Assembly: GCA_020026225.1 (NCBI GenBank)
Contig: JAHHQU010000022.1
Coordinates: 1 to 35,611, forward strand
Direction of reading: 5' to 3'
DNA length: 35,611 bases
From: Phocaeicola sp.
GTDB lineage: Bacteria > Bacteroidota > Bacteroidia > Bacteroidales > Bacteroidaceae
The position numbers and the translations under genes were made by a program. A model generated the notes under the pieces. The model was not told where the DNA came from. It saw only the letters and a program-made list of their open reading frames with translations, and did not search any database. Position 1 is the first letter of the stretch, and every line of letters begins with the position of its first letter. Below are positions 32,406 to 35,611 of the stretch, one piece after another.

Positions 32406-34046
32406 TTAGCACTTTCCAGCGCAACGAGGCTTAATCTGTTTGAAGAAGTCATTACCCTTGTTATCTACCAAGATAAATGCAGGGAAGTTTTCAACTTCAA
32501 TTTTCCAGATAGCTTCCATACCCAATTCCAGATATTCTACACATTCAATGCTCTTGATGTTGTTCTTTGCCAACATTGCAGCAGGACCACCGATAGAACC
32601 GAGGTAGAAACCACCATGTTTCTGACAAGCGTCAGTAACAGCCTGGCTACGATTACCCTTAGCCAACATAATCATAGAACCACCATGACTCTGGAACAAG
32701 TCAACGTATGGGTCCATACGTCCAGCAGTTGTAGGCCCCATAGAACCACAAGCCATACCCTTAGGAGTCTTGGCAGGACCAGCATAGTAAATAGGATGAT
32801 CCTTGATATACTGTGGAAGTTCTTCACCTCTATCCAAACGTTCTTTCAACTTAGCGTGAGCGATATCACGACCTACGATGATAGTACCGTTCAAAGACAA
32901 ACGAGTTGAAACTGGATATTTGTCCAACTGAGCCAAGATTTCCGGCATTGGACGGTTCAAGTCAATACGTACTGGATCACCTTCACCTGCATTACGCATT
33001 TCTTCCGGAATCAGTTCGCTTGGATTTGAATCCAATTTTTCAATCCAGATACCATCCTTATTGATTTTACATTTGATGTTACGGTCGGCAGAACAAGATA
33101 CACCCAAACCTACAGGACAAGATGCACCGTGACGAGGCAAGCGGATGATACGTACATCGTGAGCGTAGTATTTACCACCGAACTGAGCGCCGAGACCGAT
33201 GTTATGAGCTTCTTCCAATACTTTCTTTTCCAATTCGATGTCACGGAAAGCACGACCATATTCATTACCTGTAGTAGGCAAGTTATCATAGAAGTGAGTA
33301 GAAGCCAATTTAACAGTCAACAAGTTCTTTTCTGCAGAAGTACCGCCGATAACGAAAGCGATGTGGTACGGAGGACAAGCAGCAGTACCCAAAGTCTTCA
33401 TCTTAGCTACCAAGAAAGGAACCAAAGTTTCAGGATTCAAGATAGCTTTTGTTTCCTGATACAAGTAAGTTTTGTTAGCAGAACCACCACCTTTTGTAAC
33501 GCAAAGGAATTCGTATTCCATGCCTTCAGTAGCTTCGATGTCAATCTGAGCCGGTAAGTTACAACGAGTGTTCACTTCTTCATACATGGTAAGAGGTGCA
33601 TTCTGAGAATAACGAAGATTTTCTTCTGTATAAGTTTTATATACACCCTTTGACAAAGCTTCTTCATCACAGTATCCTGTCCAAACCTGCTGACCCTTTT
33701 CACCGTGAATAATAGCTGTACCAGTATCCTGGCAGAAAGGAAGAACTCCCTTAGAAGCTACGTCTGCATTACGAAGGAAAGTAAGAGCGACATACTTGTC
33801 GTTATCGCTTGCTTCAGGATCTCTCAAGATTTTAGCCAAGCATTCGTTATGAGAACGGCGCAACATGAATGATACGTCGCGAAAAGCAGCATTAGCCATT
33901 GCAGTCAAACCCTCTTTTTCAATCTTCAAGATAGGTTTTCCTTCAAATTCGCTTACGGATACATAGTCTTTGGTAAGCAAGTAGTACTCAGTGTCGTCAT
34001 GTCCTTTTTCGAACATCGGCTGATACTTAAATTCGGGTGTTGCCAT
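32406..34046 (-). CDS. Class I fumarate hydratase ([4Fe-4S])
   Basis: The 546-residue product is a full-length FumA/FumB-type enzyme. Cysteines C105 (LPFCQDTGT), C224 (GTAACPPYH) and C318 (GVSCSADR) fall where class I fumarases bind their oxygen-sensitive [4Fe-4S] cluster. The C-terminal domain carries GMACGSMGPTTAGRMD and KGNRSQAVTDACQKHGG. The enzyme interconverts malate and fumarate; in Bacteroides this runs towards fumarate for respiration to succinate and propionate. The gene is a single transcription unit, with a good -7 box upstream and a terminator downstream. Confidence 0.95.
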   Translation of the reverse strand: MATPEFKYQPMFEKGHDDTEYYLLTKDYVSVSEFEGKPILKIEKEGLTAMANAAFRDVSFMLRRSHNECLAKILRDPEASDNDKYVALTFLRNADVASKGVLPFCQDTGTAIIHGEKGQQVWTGYCDEEALSKGVYKTYTEENLRYSQNAPLTMYEEVNTRCNLPAQIDIEATEGMEYEFLCVTKGGGSANKTYLYQETKAILNPETLVPFLVAKMKTLGTAACPPYHIAFVIGGTSAEKNLLTVKLASTHFYDNLPTTGNEYGRAFRDIELEKKVLEEAHNIGLGAQFGGKYYAHDVRIIRLPRHGASCPVGLGVSCSADRNIKCKINKDGIWIEKLDSNPSELIPEEMRNAGEGDPVRIDLNRPMPEILAQLDKYPVSTRLSLNGTIIVGRDIAHAKLKERLDRGEELPQYIKDHPIYYAGPAKTPKGMACGSMGPTTAGRMDPYVDLFQSHGGSMIMLAKGNRSQAVTDACQKHGGFYLGSIGGPAAMLAKNNIKSIECVEYLELGMEAIWKIEVENFPAFILVDNKGNDFFKQIKPRCAGKC

Positions 34047-34080
34047 AATGTTATAAATTAGTTGATTAGTTTATTTTGAG

Positions 34081-34088
34081 CAAAGGTA
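34081..34088 (-). promoter_or_regulatory. -7 box of the fumarase gene
   Basis: TACCTTTG on the minus strand is a full match to TAnnTTTG, 34 bases upstream of the fumarase ATG. No -33 TTTG is seen at the expected distance. Confidence 0.55.
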
Positions 34089-34175
34089 CGAAGTTTTTAA
34101 GAATATAGAGTAAGCAGCATAGTTTTTTTTCACAGAAAGTTCGTTTGTCTTCCTCAATCTTTGCCTGCTATACCA

Positions 34176-34217
34176 AACCGCCTTTCTTTCTCCGTTTCCG
34201 AAGAAGGAAGGGCGGTT
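34176..34217 (-). terminator. Hairpin after hflX
   Basis: AACCGCC with GGCGGTT, extended through TTTCTTTCT and AGAAGGAAG by wobble pairs, gives a stem of about 16 bp around a short loop. It lies 80 bases past the hflX stop. The U run after it is weak (TTTGG), so its strength as a terminator is uncertain. Confidence 0.55.
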
Positions 34218-34297
34218 CCTCCACGATGTCACGTAATTGTCCGCAAAACAATCATCTTGACAACCTTTGTATCTAACTGTCAGAAAGGACAAGCGGA

Positions 34298-35557
34298 TTA
34301 TTCTTCCGGTTCATAAGTCTGATAAAGGAAATCATTGTACGGATACTTCTGCACATGCAGTTCACGCACCTTCTTATAAAGAATTTCCTTAAATTCATCA
34401 ATATTCAATTTATTACGTGCAGAAATGAAGAAGCAATTGTCATTCATCTTGGCCATCCACGTTTTCATCAATTCTTCCAAAGGAATATTCTCTTTGGTTC
34501 GAGGTGTCAAGTCATCTTCATCTTTCTTCACATACGTATAGGCATCAATCTTATTGAAAAGAATCATGCTCGGCTTTCCTGCAGCCCCCAAATCAGCAAT
34601 GGTTTTCTCAACCACCTGAATCTGCTCTTCAAAATCAGGATGAGAAATGTCCACGACGTGAATCAGCAAATCCGCTTCACGCACCTCATCCAATGTAGAC
34701 TTGAAAGATTCCACCAAGTCGGTAGGCAGTTTACGGATGAAACCAACTGTATCTGAAAGCAGGAACGGCAAATTTTCAATAATCACCTTACGTACCGTAG
34801 TATCAAGAGTAGCAAACAGCTTATTTTCTGCGAAGACCTCACTTTTAGCCAAAAGATTCATCAAAGTGGATTTTCCCACATTCGTATATCCAACCAAGGC
34901 CACACGAATCATGCGTCCTCGATTCTTTCGCTGCGTGCTCTTCTGTGTATCGATATCAGCCAGACGCTGTTTCAGCAATGCCATACGGTTCAAGATGATA
35001 CGACGGTCCATTTCCAACTGAGTTTCACCCGGTCCACGAAGACCAACAGAACCCTTACCGCCACCGGCACCAGAGCCACCACCCTGACGTTCCAAGTGAG
35101 TCCACAAACGCTGCAGACGAGGCAACATGTATTTATACTGCGCCAATTCAACCTGTGTCTTTGCATTGGCGGTTTGAGCGCGCATGGCAAAAATATCAAG
35201 AATCAGGGAAGTACGGTCCAATATTTTGACATTCAGTTCTTTTTCAATATTGCGAAGCTGCTTGGCAGAGAGTTCATCATCGAAGATAACCATACCGATT
35301 TCGGTTTCTTCATCCTCATTCTGCATCTGCAGATAATTCTTTATTTCTTCCAGTTTACCTTTTCCTACATAAGAAACGGAACTCGGAGTATCCAATTTCT
35401 GAGTAAATCGTTTTACGACTTCAGCCCCTGCCGTCTCGGCAAGAAAGGCTAATTCATCCAAATATTCATTGGTCTTTCTTTCATTTTGGAACTGAGTGAT
35501 CAATCCCACGAGTACAGTCTTCTCGGTCTGTGCTTCAGATATTACAAATTCTTTCAT
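34298..35557 (-). CDS. hflX: Ribosome-associated GTPase HflX
   Basis: The 419-residue product has the HflX N-terminal domain (YVGKGKLEEIK at 63-73; FDDELSAKQLRNIEKEL), the Gly-rich linker with GPGETQLEMDRR (175-186) and a GTPase domain. The GTPase motifs are G1 GYTNVGKS (223-230), G3 DTVG (269-272) and G4 NKID (335-338). HflX splits stalled or heat-damaged 70S ribosomes and binds the 50S subunit. The ATG at 35557 lies 13 bases downstream of a -7 box, giving a very short leader. The gene stands alone here. Confidence 0.95.
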   Translation of the reverse strand: MKEFVISEAQTEKTVLVGLITQFQNERKTNEYLDELAFLAETAGAEVVKRFTQKLDTPSSVSYVGKGKLEEIKNYLQMQNEDEETEIGMVIFDDELSAKQLRNIEKELNVKILDRTSLILDIFAMRAQTANAKTQVELAQYKYMLPRLQRLWTHLERQGGGSGAGGGKGSVGLRGPGETQLEMDRRIILNRMALLKQRLADIDTQKSTQRKNRGRMIRVALVGYTNVGKSTLMNLLAKSEVFAENKLFATLDTTVRKVIIENLPFLLSDTVGFIRKLPTDLVESFKSTLDEVREADLLIHVVDISHPDFEEQIQVVEKTIADLGAAGKPSMILFNKIDAYTYVKKDEDDLTPRTKENIPLEELMKTWMAKMNDNCFFISARNKLNIDEFKEILYKKVRELHVQKYPYNDFLYQTYEPEE

Positions 35558-35570
35558 TTAAGTAACTGTT

Positions 35571-35578
35571 CAAAATTA
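35571..35578 (-). promoter_or_regulatory. Probable -7 box of hflX
   Basis: TAATTTTG on the minus strand fits TAnnTTTG. A TTTG lies 23 bases further upstream at 35602-35605, slightly longer spacing than usual. The predicted transcript would begin almost at the start codon. Confidence 0.4.
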
Positions 35579-35611
35579 ATTTTATACACATGAGTAATTC
35601 ACAAATAAGTT

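Noticed and set aside
34071..34292. 73-codon minus-strand frame between hflX and fumarase
   Set aside because: It spans the hflX hairpin and the fumarase -7 box and has no protein-like pattern.

Overview
The window is a chromosomal segment of a gut-type Bacteroidales bacterium, most likely Bacteroides or Phocaeicola. Support comes from the SusC/SusD pair, many lipoproteins with an acidic stretch after the lipidated cysteine, a GldH homologue, RicT with a long low-complexity tail, the purH-mreBCD-mrdA-rodA order, and several promoters of the Bacteroides type (-7 box TAnnTTTG). Nothing points to a plasmid, phage or insertion sequence.

Layout. 1-130: tRNA-Pro(GGG) and its terminator. 335-6493, plus strand: a secreted or periplasmic HKD-family phospholipase D/cardiolipin synthase-like protein, then a tight cluster metF, holB (delta'), ricT, gldH. 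6490-13054, minus strand: the cell-elongation cluster mreB-mreC-mreD-mrdA(PBP2)-rodA, preceded by an IMP cyclohydrolase that lacks the transformylase half of PurH. mreB has its own good promoter at the end of purH and a 15-bp hairpin in its leader. 13326-28151, minus strand: a nine-gene, 14.8-kb probable operon. In transcription order it encodes SusC, SusD, a DUF4984-like lipoprotein, a DUF5003-like lipoprotein, a DUF4458/LRR lipoprotein, a BACON/LRR lipoprotein, a subtilisin-like (S8) lipoprotein protease with an intact triad, a DUF1573 protein and a small lipoprotein. 28606-30918, plus strand: a PiT phosphate transporter fused to a PhoU-like cytoplasmic domain, with a Pho-box-like direct repeat upstream. 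31040-31133: four tandem 22-bp palindromic units between convergent genes. 31210-35557, minus strand: a bile acid:sodium symporter-type transporter, class I fumarase and the ribosome-associated GTPase HflX.

How the genes work together. The mre/mrd/rod block is the standard elongasome for lateral wall synthesis. metF, purH, holB, ricT, fum and hflX are housekeeping. The most distinctive unit is the SusCD-LRR-protease operon. I read it as a surface machine that binds protein, cuts it with the anchored subtilisin, and imports peptides through the TonB-dependent SusCD pair. No glycoside hydrolase, sulfatase, polysaccharide lyase or local regulator lies in the operon, so a glycan substrate is less likely. 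This role is inferred, not shown. The less expected features are the 22-bp palindrome array, the split PurH, the mreB leader hairpin and the Pho-box-like repeat.
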